Shown here: one piece after another, positions 53,369-63,056 of the stretch | Layout: the number at the start of each line of letters is the position of its first letter | Numbering within the stretch: position 1 is the first letter of the stretch | NCBI RefSeq assembly: GCF_025979705.1 | Contig: NZ_CP110136.1 | Location: 3,720,001-3,784,000 of the forward strand | Reading direction: 5' to 3' | Length of the DNA stretch: 64,000 nt | Source of the DNA: Hymenobacter sp. YIM 151858-1 | GTDB lineage: Bacteria > Bacteroidota > Bacteroidia > Cytophagales > Hymenobacteraceae | Translations under genes and position numbers: made by a program | Notes under the pieces: generated by a model | Told to the model about the DNA's origin: nothing | What the model saw: only the letters and a program-made list of their open reading frames with translations | Databases searched by the model: none

Positions 53369-55549
53369 ATGGCGAGTGCGGCAGTATTAACTCCTGACCC
53401 GAAGCAGGGCCAGCCAGGCGCAGCAGTAGCTGCCACCCGGTCAGTAGCGGAGCGCCATACGCGCATCGCCCTGATTGGCAACCCCAACTCGGGCAAGTCG
53501 TCGCTGTTTAATCAGCTGACGGGGCTTAACCAGAAGGTGGGCAACTTTCCGGGCGTAACCGTCGACCGCAAAACCGGCGTGGCGCAGCTTACGGCCCACC
53601 ACCGGGCCGAAATCATCGACCTGCCCGGTACGTATTCGCTCTACCCGAAGAGCCTTGACGAGAAAGTCATCACCGACTTGCTCTACGACCGCGCCTCCAG
53701 CGAGTACCCCGACTTTGTGGTGGTTACGGCCGACGCTTCCAACCTGAAGCGCAACCTGTTGCTGTTTACGCAGCTGGCCGATCTGCAACTGCCCATGGTG
53801 CTGGCCCTGAACATGATGGACACGGCCGAGCAGCACGGTGTTCAGATCGACGTGGCCGAGCTGCAGCAGCAACTGGGGGTGCCCGTCATCCCGATGAATG
53901 CCCGCAAAGGCGTGGGCGTAACGGCGCTCAAAATCGTGATGGCGCAGGAGCTGGGCCCGCCCAGCCAAACGTTCTTCGAAGCCACCGACGAGCTGCTGCC
54001 GATGATCCGGCAGATTCGCTACTACTTCAACCTGCACAACGATTACCTGGCGCTGCACTACGCGCACCAGTACGAGCGACTGAAGTTTTTGTCGGCCGAT
54101 GATAAGGCGTACATCCACGAGCTGCGGCAGCAATACGGCTTCGACTCGGTGGCCTTGCAAGCCCAGGAAACCATCGACCGGTACGCCCGCATTTCGGAGC
54201 TGCTGCTTGATGTGGTACGCGTAACGCGGGCCGAGAAAAACGAGTCGTACAGCAACAAGATAGACCGGGTGCTCACGCACAAAGTGTGGGGCTACCTGAT
54301 TTTCCTTAGCATCCTGTTCCTGCTCTTCCAGGCCATTTTCGCCTGGGCCGAGCTGCCCATGGACCTCATCGACCAGGGCGTAGCCTGGCTGGGTGGGCAG
54401 GTAAAAACCTTGGGCGAGGGCCCACTCGTCGACCTGCTTTCCGACGGTATTATTGCCGGCTTGGGCGGGGTGCTGATGTTTATCCCGCAGATTGCGCTGC
54501 TCTTCGCGTTCATTGCCGTGCTCGAAGAGTCGGGCTACATGGCGCGCGTCACGTTCATGATGGACAAGATCATGCGCAAGTTTGGGCTGAACGGCAAAAG
54601 CGTGGTGCCCCTGATTTCGGGTATGGCTTGCGCCGTGCCGGCCATCATGAGCGCACGCACCATCGAGAACTGGAAAGACCGCATCATCACCATTTTTGTA
54701 GTGCCGCTGATGTCGTGCTCGGCGCGCATTCCGGTGTACACGGTGCTGGTGGCGCTGGTGGTGCCCGAGCGTACCGTCCTAGGTATCTTCAACCTGCAGG
54801 GCGTGGCCCTGATGGGGCTTTACCTCTTGGGATTTGTGTCGGCAGTGCTTTCGGCTTGGGCCTTAAAAACGCTGCTGCGGGCCAAGGAACGCAGCTTCTT
54901 CATCATGGAGTTTCCGGTGTACCGCTGGCCGCGCTGGAAAAACGTGGGCCTGACCATCGTGGAGAAAGTGAAGGCATTCGTGTTTCAGGCAGGTAAAATC
55001 ATCGTGGCCATTTCGGTGCTGGTGTGGGTGCTGGCCTCCTACGGCCCCGGCGACTCCCTAGGTCGGGCCGAGCAGCAGGCCCGTGCCGAGGCCGCGCGGC
55101 AGCAACTCACGCCCGAGCAAACCGATAACCTAATTGCTTCGCACAAGCTCGAAAGCTCGTATGCCGGGGTGTTTGGCCGTACCATCGAGCCGGCGGTGCG
55201 CCCCCTGGGTTTCGACTGGAAAGTGAGCATAGCCCTGCTTACCTCGTTTGCCGCGCGCGAGGTGTTCGTGGGCACCATGTCGACGATTTACAGCGTGGGG
55301 CAGGATGCCGACATGAGCACGGTACAGGAAAAACTGCGCGCCGAAAAAGACGAGTTCGGTCAGCCGTTCTTCACGCCGGCCCGGGCGGCTTCGCTGCTGG
55401 TGTTTTACGTGTTTGCCATGCAATGCGTGAGCACCCTGGCCACCACTTACCGCGAAACCAAAGGCTGGAAGTGGCCGCTGCTGCAGCTGGGGTATATGTC
55501 GGGCCTGGCCTACGTAATGTCGCTGCTGGTGTACCAGGTGCTCAAGTAG
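53369..55549 (+). CDS. feoB: Ferrous iron transport protein B
   Basis: A 726-residue Fe2+ permease. The N-terminal G domain has G1 GNPNSGKSS (37-45), G3 in IIDLPGTYSLYP and G4-like ALNMMDTAEQHG. A GDI-type helical domain and two Gate motifs follow, with the conserved Cys in SGMACAVPAIMSARTI and near FAMQCVSTLAT. Eight or so membrane helices. ATG 53369 is chosen; the frame is open upstream through feoA. With feoA it imports ferrous iron under low oxygen. Confidence 0.95.
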   Translation: MASAAVLTPDPKQGQPGAAVAATRSVAERHTRIALIGNPNSGKSSLFNQLTGLNQKVGNFPGVTVDRKTGVAQLTAHHRAEIIDLPGTYSLYPKSLDEKVITDLLYDRASSEYPDFVVVTADASNLKRNLLLFTQLADLQLPMVLALNMMDTAEQHGVQIDVAELQQQLGVPVIPMNARKGVGVTALKIVMAQELGPPSQTFFEATDELLPMIRQIRYYFNLHNDYLALHYAHQYERLKFLSADDKAYIHELRQQYGFDSVALQAQETIDRYARISELLLDVVRVTRAEKNESYSNKIDRVLTHKVWGYLIFLSILFLLFQAIFAWAELPMDLIDQGVAWLGGQVKTLGEGPLVDLLSDGIIAGLGGVLMFIPQIALLFAFIAVLEESGYMARVTFMMDKIMRKFGLNGKSVVPLISGMACAVPAIMSARTIENWKDRIITIFVVPLMSCSARIPVYTVLVALVVPERTVLGIFNLQGVALMGLYLLGFVSAVLSAWALKTLLRAKERSFFIMEFPVYRWPRWKNVGLTIVEKVKAFVFQAGKIIVAISVLVWVLASYGPGDSLGRAEQQARAEAARQQLTPEQTDNLIASHKLESSYAGVFGRTIEPAVRPLGFDWKVSIALLTSFAAREVFVGTMSTIYSVGQDADMSTVQEKLRAEKDEFGQPFFTPARAASLLVFYVFAMQCVSTLATTYRETKGWKWPLLQLGYMSGLAYVMSLLVYQVLK

Positions 55550-55600
55550 GGGCGCACGTAGCACGCACCCGCCGGGCTACCGGTTTCCCTAGGTGTAATT

Positions 55601-55645
55601 CAAACGAAAAGCCCGAGCCAGCTAATGGCTCGGGCTTTTCGTTTG
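55601..55645. terminator. Bidirectional terminator after feoB
   Basis: Perfect 20-bp stem (55601-55620 with 55626-55645), CAAACGAAAAGCCCGAGCCA and complement, between convergent genes. A CCTAGG copy (55588) precedes it. Confidence 0.85.
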
Positions 55646-55684
55646 CACAAATCCGCGCAAAAAGCGGGCGCGTGCAACGCGCTC

Positions 55685-56395
55685 CTACGTGCCGATCAGG
55701 AACACGGCGGGTTGCTTGTGCAGATCGGGCAGCGGGGCCTTCTTCCAGCCGGCCACGGTGTCGGTGCGCAGGTACTCGTTGGGCGCCGTAAGGTTGGCGG
55801 CCACACACAGGCGGGTACTGGGCTGGAGTTGCGCGAGCAAATCTTCCAGCAGCTGCATGTTGCGGTACGGCGTTTCGATGAACAGCTGCGTTTGGTGCTG
55901 GGCCAAGGCCTGGCGCTCCAGTTGCTTCACGGCAGCGGAGCGCTTCGGCCGCTCGATGGGCAGGTAGCCATGAAAAGCAAAGCTTTGCCCGTTGAAACCC
56001 GAACCCATCAGGGCCAGCAAAAGCGACGACGGCCCCACCAGCGGCACCACCCGGATACCCAGGCGGTGGGCTTCGCCTGCCAGCGCGGCGCCGGGGTCGG
56101 CAATGCCGGGGCAGCCGGCCTCGCTGATGACGCCGGCGCTGATGCCTTGCTTCAGCAGGGGCTCCAAGGCGGCACGCACCTGCGCGTCGGTCGAGTCTTT
56201 GTCGATAACCGAAATGCGCAGCTCTTCAATTACCTGCGCCGGGGCTACTTGCTTGATGAAACGGCGGGCCGTGCGGGCATTCTCGACCAAGAAATACCCT
56301 AGGTCGGCCACGCGCTCAGCAATTTGAGGGGGCAGTACCCGGGCGGCCGTATCGTCGGCCAGCACCGTCGGAATGAGGTAGAGCGTTCCTTTCAA
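55685..56395 (-). CDS. Tetrapyrrole-methylase-family SAM methyltransferase (RsmI-related)
   Basis: A 236-residue methyltransferase of the RsmI/YraL side of the tetrapyrrole methylase family. It has GTLYLIPTVLADD at the start, the Gly/Asp loop VISEAGCPGIADPGAALAGE and the substrate-side motif VVPLVGPSSLLLALMGSGFN. It is shorter than RsmI (about 280) and begins differently, so it is a Bacteroidota-type paralogue; rRNA methylation is only a guess. The start codon is TTG at 56395: upstream is a TAA in the heptad repeat and there is no early ATG. Confidence 0.85.
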   Translation of the reverse strand: MKGTLYLIPTVLADDTAARVLPPQIAERVADLGYFLVENARTARRFIKQVAPAQVIEELRISVIDKDSTDAQVRAALEPLLKQGISAGVISEAGCPGIADPGAALAGEAHRLGIRVVPLVGPSSLLLALMGSGFNGQSFAFHGYLPIERPKRSAAVKQLERQALAQHQTQLFIETPYRNMQLLEDLLAQLQPSTRLCVAANLTAPNEYLRTDTVAGWKKAPLPDLHKQPAVFLIGT

Positions 56396-56399
56396 GCGT

Positions 56400-56431
56400 A
56401 ATTATTAATTAATAATTATGAATTAATAATT
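56400..56431. repeat. AT-only heptad palindrome overlapping a gene end
   Basis: 32 nt made of AATTATT, AATTAAT, AATTATG, AATTAAT units. The first 18 nt form a perfect palindrome. It fills the gap between two minus genes and encodes the last two residues (Asn-Tyr) and the TAA stop of the alpha/beta hydrolase. Confidence 0.8.
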
Positions 56432-57205
56432 GACCGAGGCAAAAGCGGTTACCAGCTCAAATACTTTGTCGTGGGCTTCGGCGTGCACCCAGTGGCCGGC
56501 ATCCACCACGGTTTCGACGACGGAGTTGGGAAACAGCTGCGGAATGTGGTAAAGCTTGTCCTCGGTGCTGATGTAGTCGGATTTGCCGCCGCGGATAAAC
56601 AGCGTGGGCTTCAGGAAAGGCGTTTCGGCCGTGATTTCGGCGCCGATGGCTTCCATCTCGGCTGTGAGGGCGGCCAGGTTGGGGCGCCAGGCAAAGGAGT
56701 TGTCGTCGCGGCGGTAGAGGTTCTTGAGCAGAAACTGGCGCACATCGGGCCAGCGGATGTGCTGCGATAACGCCTCGTCGGCTTGCTGGCGGTTTTCGAG
56801 TTTGCCTAGGTCCACGGCGTGCAGGCCGGCCAGAATATCGTCCTGGTGGCGCATGTCGCTGAAGCGCGGGGCAATATCGAGCACCACCAGCCGGGCCAGC
56901 CGCTCGGGGTGGCTGAGGGCCAGGCGCATGGCTACTTTGCCGCCCATGCTGTGGCCCAGCAGGGTAAGCTGGCTGCCGTCGAGCCCTAGGTGGTCGAACA
57001 GCTCCAGCACATCCTGGGCCATCAGCTCGTAGCTGTGCTCGGGGGCGTGGGGCGAGCGGCCGTGGTTGCGCAAATCGACGGCAATAACGCGGAAGTGCTC
57101 GGCCCAGCGGCGCGCCAGGCTTTGCCAGTTATCAAGCGTGCCAAACAGTCCGTGCAGAATAACGAGCGGGTGGCCCTGGCCTTGTTCGCGGTAATGTAGT
57201 TGCAT
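56423..57205 (-). CDS. Alpha/beta-hydrolase, YbfF-like esterase
   Basis: A 260-residue hydrolase. The oxyanion segment is VILHGLFGTLDNWQSLARRW, the nucleophile elbow GHSMGG holds the catalytic Ser, the acid is in the FIRGGKSDYI region, and the catalytic His is in VVDAGHWVHAEAHDKV. It resembles the YbfF acyl-CoA esterase group. ATG 57205 gives MQLHYREQGQGHP, the usual start. Its extreme 3' end lies in the AT heptad repeat. Confidence 0.9.
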   Translation of the reverse strand: MQLHYREQGQGHPLVILHGLFGTLDNWQSLARRWAEHFRVIAVDLRNHGRSPHAPEHSYELMAQDVLELFDHLGLDGSQLTLLGHSMGGKVAMRLALSHPERLARLVVLDIAPRFSDMRHQDDILAGLHAVDLGKLENRQQADEALSQHIRWPDVRQFLLKNLYRRDDNSFAWRPNLAALTAEMEAIGAEITAETPFLKPTLFIRGGKSDYISTEDKLYHIPQLFPNSVVETVVDAGHWVHAEAHDKVFELVTAFASVNY

Positions 57206-57244
57206 AGCGGGCGTAAAGGTCGGAAGCCCGGCGCACATATGCGG

Positions 57245-59155
57245 CTACACGTGCGTGCGGGGCAGCGTGAACTGTACGGTGGTGCCCTGGCCCGGGGTGC
57301 TTTTGATGTGCAGCTCGCCGCCTTGCCGCCGCACAAACGCCAGGCACAGCGGCAACCCCAGGCCGGTGCCCGAGCGCGCGCGGCCCACAGCCGGGCGGGG
57401 CGGCGTGCGGCCGGGATCGAGCAAAGCCTGAACCTGCTCCTCGGGCATGCCAAAGCCGGTGTCCCAAACGCTTATTGCCACCATGCGGTCGTCGGGCGTG
57501 AGCACGGCGCCTAGGCGAATGGAGCCACCCACGGGGGTGCATTTCAGGGCGTTGCTCACGAGGTTGCGCAAAATGGTGCGCGTCATGTTGGCATCGGCCC
57601 AAGCCGTGAGGCCTTCGGCCGCAGCTACGCTGAGGCCAATTTGCCGGGCCTGGGCGGCGGGGCGGTGAAGGGCTTCCACGTCGCGCAGCAGCTCGCCCAG
57701 CTGCAGCTGTTGGGGCTGAAAGGCCAGCTCGCCGGTTTGCGTAACGGCCCAGTTCAGCAGGTTGTCGAGCAGGCTGTTGAGGTGCTGCGCCGATTGCCGC
57801 ACTTGCTCGGGCAAGCGGCGCAGGCCTTGCTCGTCGCCGGTGCGCAGGTAAAAATCGATAAGCTCCGTTACGCCCACAAACGAGGTAACGGGGCCGCGCA
57901 AATCGTGCGCTACGATGGAGTAAAGCCGGTCTTTGCTCGAGGCCAGCTGCTGGGTTTGGGCATTGGCCCGCTCCAGCGCCGCGTGGTTGGCCGCGAGGGC
58001 CCGCTTGCTGCGCCGCAACTGCCACGTAAGCCCGCCCGCGCCCACCAGGCCCAGCACCAAAGCGCCCACGGCAATGCGCAGCTCGCGGTTGCGCAGCTGC
58101 TGCAGCTCGGTGCGCTGGGTAAGCAGCCGAATCTGGTTTTCTTTTTCGGCGGTTTCGTAGCGCGACTGCAGCGCCGACAGGGTACCGAGGCGGGCGCGGC
58201 TGTTAAGCGTATCGTTGAGGGCCTCGTAGCGCTGCCGCCACTCGTAGGCCTGGCGGTACTGCTGGCGCGCGGCCTGAATGTTGGCCATCAGGTCGTAGCC
58301 ATCGAGCACGCGTTCCAAAAAACCAATGCGGCGGCCCTGGGCCAGCGCTTTGCGGGTTAGCTCCTCGGCTTCGTCGAGCTTGTTGGTGAGTAGCAATACC
58401 GTAGCCAGCAGCTCTTGCTGGCTGGTTACGAAGCGCGGGTTGTTGGCCGCTTCGCTGAGCTCAAGGGCTTTGCGCAGCAGGCCTTCGGCGATGCCGTAGT
58501 TGCCGATTTGCAGGTAGTGCGTGCCTAGGTGCCCCAGGTACATGGCCTCGCCGGCACGGTCGCCGGAGCGGCGGGCCAGTTGCGTGGCGTACCGGGTGTA
58601 CTGCATGCCTTTGGGGTATTGGCCCTCGTAAAAGAAAAGCCCCCCTAGGTTGCCGTACAGCATAAGCTGCGTGCGGACGCTAACGCCGGGGGTGCGCACC
58701 CGCGTGAGGGCTTGCCGGTAGTTGGCCCAGGCATTTATGGTATCGCCGCGCTCGTGGTGGATGCTGCCCATGGCGGTGTAGCCGCGCACGATGCCATCGG
58801 TATTCTGAAGCTCTTGCGCCAGCAGCAGGGCCTCTTGCTGCAGTTTAAGGGCGTGGGGGCCATCGGACAGGTTGGCGTAGCAGCTGCCTAGGTGCAGCAA
58901 GGCCCGCATCAGGCCGGGCTTGTCCTCGAGGCGGCGGGCCAGGCGCACCGCTTCTTCGCCGTAGCGCACGGCCTGGGTGGGCGTATGATCGTGCAGAGCG
59001 TAGCACAACTGGCTGAGTACGCGCACCCGGCCGGTGTCGGGGGGCAAAGCCGGTAAGCTCTGCCGCAGCCGAGCCACGCCGAGCGAATCCTGGGCATGGG
59101 CCGCCAGGCTTGCCCACAGCCAAAAGCACAAAAACCCAGGCAGAAACCGCCCCAT
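57245..59155 (-). CDS. TPR-containing sensor histidine kinase
   Basis: A 636-residue kinase. Signal peptide (~1-22), about six TPR repeats in the periplasm (~30-330), one membrane helix (~355-375), a short coiled coil, then the kinase core. The phospho-acceptor is H417 in YSIVAHDLRGPVTSF. The ATPase has the N box TILRNLVSNALKCTP, G1 VWDTGFGMP and G2 GTGLGLPLCLAFVRRQGGEL. No response regulator is next to it, so it is an orphan. Four CCTAGG copies all encode Leu-Gly. Confidence 0.92.
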   Translation of the reverse strand: MGRFLPGFLCFWLWASLAAHAQDSLGVARLRQSLPALPPDTGRVRVLSQLCYALHDHTPTQAVRYGEEAVRLARRLEDKPGLMRALLHLGSCYANLSDGPHALKLQQEALLLAQELQNTDGIVRGYTAMGSIHHERGDTINAWANYRQALTRVRTPGVSVRTQLMLYGNLGGLFFYEGQYPKGMQYTRYATQLARRSGDRAGEAMYLGHLGTHYLQIGNYGIAEGLLRKALELSEAANNPRFVTSQQELLATVLLLTNKLDEAEELTRKALAQGRRIGFLERVLDGYDLMANIQAARQQYRQAYEWRQRYEALNDTLNSRARLGTLSALQSRYETAEKENQIRLLTQRTELQQLRNRELRIAVGALVLGLVGAGGLTWQLRRSKRALAANHAALERANAQTQQLASSKDRLYSIVAHDLRGPVTSFVGVTELIDFYLRTGDEQGLRRLPEQVRQSAQHLNSLLDNLLNWAVTQTGELAFQPQQLQLGELLRDVEALHRPAAQARQIGLSVAAAEGLTAWADANMTRTILRNLVSNALKCTPVGGSIRLGAVLTPDDRMVAISVWDTGFGMPEEQVQALLDPGRTPPRPAVGRARSGTGLGLPLCLAFVRRQGGELHIKSTPGQGTTVQFTLPRTHV

Positions 59156-59239
59156 GCTGACGACGAATTTACGCGGAGGTGGTAGGGAGGATTGCCTGGC
59201 TAATATAACAACACTTATATGCAGTTTTGCAATAGCCAG

Positions 59240-59824
59240 TTACAACCAACAAAACCACCGTTCGCGGCGCTGCAAATGGGTATGGCGCAAGAACTCCGCC
59301 ACGGGCCCTAGGTTGGTGAGCAGCGAGGTAAGCGTGATGATGCGGCCATCGTGCAGGTGCAGGCGCAGGTACTCGTACTTGCTCCAGAACACCCGGCGCG
59401 TGCGGCACACGGCGTACTCCACCTGGGTTATGTCGCGCCGCTCGAAGGGCATCAGATACGGGCCCTGGTACACCTCCAGCACGTTGCGCTTGGGTTCGAA
59501 CAGCAGCGTGGTGTGGCGGTTGTGTCGGTAGTACTGCCAGTGCAGCGCAAAGCTCGGTAACGAAAAACCGAGCACGGCCGCCGCTAGCACCGCTATTAGC
59601 ACGGCCTCCCAGCTGCCTATGGGCCGGGCCAGCGACTGCGCAATGGGCGGCAAACCCACGGCCAGGGTAGCCATGGGCCAGGTGAGCAAATACACCCCCC
59701 GCCAGTAGTGAGCCTGAAAAACAGTGCGTTTGCGCCCGAACAGCCTCAATGCCCACTGCACCACCAAGACAAGCAGCCCAATGCTTACCGCCAGCTCCAG
59801 CAGCGGGCCCAGCACTTTCCGCAT
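59240..59824 (-). CDS. Membrane protein with PH-like domain
   Basis: A 194-residue protein. Four hydrophobic segments (roughly 5-25, 42-60, 68-85 and 88-100) are followed by a soluble region (~105-194) with strands such as TLLFEPKRNVLEVYQGPYLM and LRLHLHDGRIITLTSLLTNL, suggesting a bacterial PH-like fold. Function unknown. ATG overlaps the selD stop (ATGA), so it is coupled to selD. Confidence 0.65.
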   Translation of the reverse strand: MRKVLGPLLELAVSIGLLVLVVQWALRLFGRKRTVFQAHYWRGVYLLTWPMATLAVGLPPIAQSLARPIGSWEAVLIAVLAAAVLGFSLPSFALHWQYYRHNRHTTLLFEPKRNVLEVYQGPYLMPFERRDITQVEYAVCRTRRVFWSKYEYLRLHLHDGRIITLTSLLTNLGPVAEFLRHTHLQRRERWFCWL

Positions 59825-60903
59825 CAGCGCACCACGATGTACGGTTCGGGGGCCCGGCGCGCGCGCAGCTGGCCAAAGGGCTCGGCCGGCACACCCGCGT
59901 CGCGAAGCAGCTGCTCCACGGCGGCACGGCCCTCGGGCGCTACGCACACCAGCAGGCCGCCCGAGGTTTGCGGGTCGCAAAGCCAGTGGCGCTGCTCTTC
60001 GCTGATGTCGCCGCCAAAGCCCGACACTTTATGGCCGTACGAATCCCAGTTGCGGTGCGTGCCGCCGGGTATAGCTTTCTGTTGGCGGTAGGCTTCGGCG
60101 GCGGCAATGCGCGGTACCTGCGCAAAGTCGATTTCGGCCGTGAGCTGGCTGCCCTCGGCTACTTCGGCCAAATGACCCAGGAGGCCGAAACCGGTTACGT
60201 CGGTCATGGCCTTTACTTGGGGCAGCTTACCTAGGGGTTCACCCAATTTGTTGAGCTGCATCATTTGGCGCGGGGCCAGTTGCGCGTCGGCTTCCGTAAG
60301 CAAGCCTTTCTTTTGGGCCGTGGTAAGCATGCCCACCCCCAGGGGCTTGGTGAGGTAGAGCAGGCAGCCCTCGGTGGCGGTGTCGTTGCGCTTCAGGTTC
60401 GGGATGTCGACCAATCCATTCACGGCCAAGCCGAAGATGGGCTCCGGCGAATCGATGCTGTGGCCACCGGCCAGGGCAATGCCGGCTTCGGCGCAAATGC
60501 TGCGGCTGCCCTCGATTACGCGGCGGGCCACTTCGGGCGGGAGCTTATCGATGGGCCAGCCCAGCACGGCAATGGCCAGCACGGGGCGGCCGCCCATGGC
60601 GTACACATCCGAAATGGCATTGGCCGAGGCAATGCGCCCAAAGTCGTACGCATCGTCGACGATGGGCATGAAGAAATCGGTGGTGCTGATGAGGGCCTGG
60701 CCCGTGCCCAGGTCGTACACGGCCGCGTCGTCGCGCGAGGAGTTGCCCACGAGCAGGCGTTCGTCGTGGGGCTGCGGCACGGTGGTGTGCAAAATCTGGT
60801 CGAGCACCTTCGGCGCGATTTTGCAGCCGCAACCAGCGCCGTGGCTGTATTGCGTGAGGCGAACGGCTTCGGGAGCGGCAGAGGCAAGCAAGTCGGAGTT
60901 CAT
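59824..60903 (-). CDS. selD: Selenide, water dikinase
   Basis: A 359-residue enzyme that makes selenophosphate from selenide and ATP. The start [17 protein letters not shown] gives C25 and K28, matching E. coli C17 and K20; the catalytic residue is Cys, not selenocysteine. The AIR-synthase fold continues with [20 protein letters not shown] and [19 protein letters not shown]. It is followed by the PH-like gene (4-nt overlap) and preceded by selU, its likely client. Confidence 0.96.
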   Translation of the reverse strand: MNSDLLASAAPEAVRLTQYSHGAGCGCKIAPKVLDQILHTTVPQPHDERLLVGNSSRDDAAVYDLGTGQALISTTDFFMPIVDDAYDFGRIASANAISDVYAMGGRPVLAIAVLGWPIDKLPPEVARRVIEGSRSICAEAGIALAGGHSIDSPEPIFGLAVNGLVDIPNLKRNDTATEGCLLYLTKPLGVGMLTTAQKKGLLTEADAQLAPRQMMQLNKLGEPLGKLPQVKAMTDVTGFGLLGHLAEVAEGSQLTAEIDFAQVPRIAAAEAYRQQKAIPGGTHRNWDSYGHKVSGFGGDISEEQRHWLCDPQTSGGLLVCVAPEGRAAVEQLLRDAGVPAEPFGQLRARRAPEPYIVVR

Positions 60904-60950
60904 ATCAAGTCGGAAAATACAGCAGCGGCAGGTGCACGAGGCCTCGCAGC

Positions 60951-62009
60951 TTAATAACCAGCGGCTTTGGGAGCACCCGCTGAAAGTTGATTAGCGGCAG
61001 CCAGTACCAGCTCGGCATTCACCGCCGGGTCGCAGGTATCCGAAGGCACCCGCACCATCGGTACTTTGCCCAGGCGGTCGTCGAGGCCGTGGCTGTAGGT
61101 TTTGTCGTAATAACCTAAGGCAATGTCCACCATCTTCTCCATGTCGCCGGCATCAATGGCCGCCAGGGCTTCCTTGGTCATCAGCCCACCGAGCTTTTTC
61201 TGGATGCGCCCGATGGCCTGGCGCAGCAGCTCGGGCTCGTGGCGGCCGTACTCGTCGGCCAGCTTGCGAGTGCGCACCGGCCTGGGTATGTCGAGTATTA
61301 CCAGCGGAGCCTGGCGCAGCTGTTCGTAGAAGATGCCCGGCAGGGCCACGGTGCCAATCGTGCGGCTTTCATCTTCGGCCCACAGCCTAGGTGCCTGGGC
61401 CAACTGGCTGAGCTGCCAGGCCAGCTCGTTCTCAAACTGCTCGGTGGTGGGTTGCGGCGGCAGCCCGATGGCCCCAAACGCGGAGCCCTTGTGGTGGGCC
61501 AGCCCTTCCAGGTCGATGGTGGGCTCGTGGTGGCGGCCGGCCAGCACGTGCAGCACATCGGTTTTGCCCGAGCCGGTAAGCCCGCCTAGGGTCAGGAGCG
61601 GGCGAGGGCGGGCAAATTCGGCCAGCGCCCAGCGGCGGTAGTCTTTGTAGCCTTTGTCGAGCAGGTGCACGCGAAACCCGGCCAGCTCGAGCAGCCACTG
61701 CATAGCCCCCGAGCGCATGCCACCGCGCCAGCAGTGCAGGCGCACCTCTTTGCCGGGAGCCAGCCTTTGGGCTTCGCGCACCATCTGGCTCATCTTCGGC
61801 CCGAAGAAATCCAGACCTAGGAGCACGGCTTTGTCTTGGCTTATGCGCTTGTAGGTGGTGCCGATGCGCGCCCGCTCCTCGTCGGAGAAAATCGGGAAGC
61901 TCACGGCCCCCGGAATGTGCCCCTGCGCGTACTCCAGCGGCGCACGTGCATCAAAGATGGGTGCATCGGCGGGGCCAGCCAGGAAATCGGGGAGGGGAAG
62001 ACGGGGCAA
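60951..62009 (-). CDS. selU: tRNA 2-selenouridine synthase
   Basis: A 352-residue two-domain enzyme (also called MnmH/YbbB). The N-terminal rhodanese domain has the active Cys C93 in [11 protein letters not shown]; the C-terminal ATPase-like domain has a P-loop GLTGSGKT (143-150). It swaps sulfur for selenium in 2-thiouridine at the tRNA wobble base, with selenophosphate from SelD encoded just downstream. The start is TTG at 62009, since no ATG precedes the rhodanese domain in frame. Confidence 0.94.
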   Translation of the reverse strand: MPRLPLPDFLAGPADAPIFDARAPLEYAQGHIPGAVSFPIFSDEERARIGTTYKRISQDKAVLLGLDFFGPKMSQMVREAQRLAPGKEVRLHCWRGGMRSGAMQWLLELAGFRVHLLDKGYKDYRRWALAEFARPRPLLTLGGLTGSGKTDVLHVLAGRHHEPTIDLEGLAHHKGSAFGAIGLPPQPTTEQFENELAWQLSQLAQAPRLWAEDESRTIGTVALPGIFYEQLRQAPLVILDIPRPVRTRKLADEYGRHEPELLRQAIGRIQKKLGGLMTKEALAAIDAGDMEKMVDIALGYYDKTYSHGLDDRLGKVPMVRVPSDTCDPAVNAELVLAAANQLSAGAPKAAGY

Positions 62010-62012
62010 GGT

Positions 62013-62100
62013 GGGAAGGAGGAAGGATGAATGATGAGGAAAGAAAAGCCAGGGAAAGGAAGCAGTCAGTTCGTCCTTCTTCCTTCCTCATTCTTAATTA
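62013..62100. repeat. Purine-rich heptad inverted repeat between selU and pdxJ
   Basis: Left arm 62013-62048 (GGAAGGA, GGAAGGA, TGAATGA, TGAGGAA units) and right arm 62073-62100 (TCCTTCT, TCCTTCC, TCATTCT, TAATTAA units) are imperfect inverted repeats. The right arm supplies the TAA stop of pdxJ. Confidence 0.7.
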
Positions 62101-62811
62101 AACAAGCTGCCGGCGGTACAGCTGAACGGTGTTTTCGAGCCCTAGGTACAAGGCGTCGCAAATGAGCGCGTGGCCGATGCTTACCTCCAGCAGGCCCGGC
62201 AGCTCCTGCTTCAGGAAAGCCAGGTTATCGAGGTCGAGGTCGTGGCCGGCATTTACCCCTAGGCCGAGCTGCTGCGCCAGCTCGGCGGCGGCGCGGTAAG
62301 GTGCCACGGCGGCTTCGCGGTTGTGGTGGTACTGCGTGGCGTAGGCCTCGGTGTACAGCTCGATGCGGTCGGTGCCGGTGCCTACAGCGGCTTTCACCAT
62401 CTCTAGGTCAGGGTCGAGGAAAATGCTCACGCGGCACCCCAACGATTTCAGCTCGGCTACAATGCCTTGCAGGTACTCCTGGTGGCGAATGGTGTCCCAG
62501 CCAGCATTGGAGGTAATGGCATCGGGCGCATCGGGCACCAGCGTTACCTGCTCGGGGCGCACTTCGCGCACCAAATCGAGGAAATCGGGCGTGGGGTTGC
62601 CTTCTACGTTCAGCTCAGTGGTTACAACGCGCTTCAGGTCGCGCACATCTTGGTAGCGAATGTGGCGCTCATCGGGGCGGGGATGCACCGTAATGCCCTC
62701 GGCGCCAAACCGCTCACAGTCGCGGGCGGCTTGCAACACATCGGGGCGATTGTGGCCGCGGGCGTTCCGCAGGGTGGCTATTTTATTTATGTTTACGCTA
62801 AGCTTTGTCAT
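62098..62811 (-). CDS. pdxJ: Pyridoxine 5'-phosphate synthase
   Basis: A 237-residue TIM-barrel enzyme of the DXP-dependent vitamin B6 pathway, joining deoxyxylulose phosphate and 3-amino-1-hydroxyacetone phosphate. Visible motifs are [20 protein letters not shown], the catalytic-loop segment [31 protein letters not shown] and the C-terminal phosphate site [14 protein letters not shown] with [16 protein letters not shown]. Its stop lies in the heptad repeat. Full length. Confidence 0.96.
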   Translation of the reverse strand: MTKLSVNINKIATLRNARGHNRPDVLQAARDCERFGAEGITVHPRPDERHIRYQDVRDLKRVVTTELNVEGNPTPDFLDLVREVRPEQVTLVPDAPDAITSNAGWDTIRHQEYLQGIVAELKSLGCRVSIFLDPDLEMVKAAVGTGTDRIELYTEAYATQYHHNREAAVAPYRAAAELAQQLGLGVNAGHDLDLDNLAFLKQELPGLLEVSIGHALICDALYLGLENTVQLYRRQLV

Positions 62812-63056
62812 ATCCTTTACGTGCCCGAAGCAATACGCCCGGCGGCTGCCAAAGATATAGTTCTGGCCCCGGTGGCGTACAATTTCTGTTCTTGCCTGAG
62901 GCAGGCTACACTACCGCTCTGGCTTGCTGCCAGGTTTCAGAATCACCTAGGTTAGATAATAGTTAGCCCGCCGGTATCGTACGTAGTAGCACCGGGCATG
63001 CCCATTGTGTTGCCAAAAGGACTAATCTTGCACCTCATTTTTCTGCCGCTTCTGTT

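Noticed and set aside
59824-60903. Selenocysteine-containing SelD
   Set aside because: The catalytic position is a normal Cys codon and there is no in-frame TGA.
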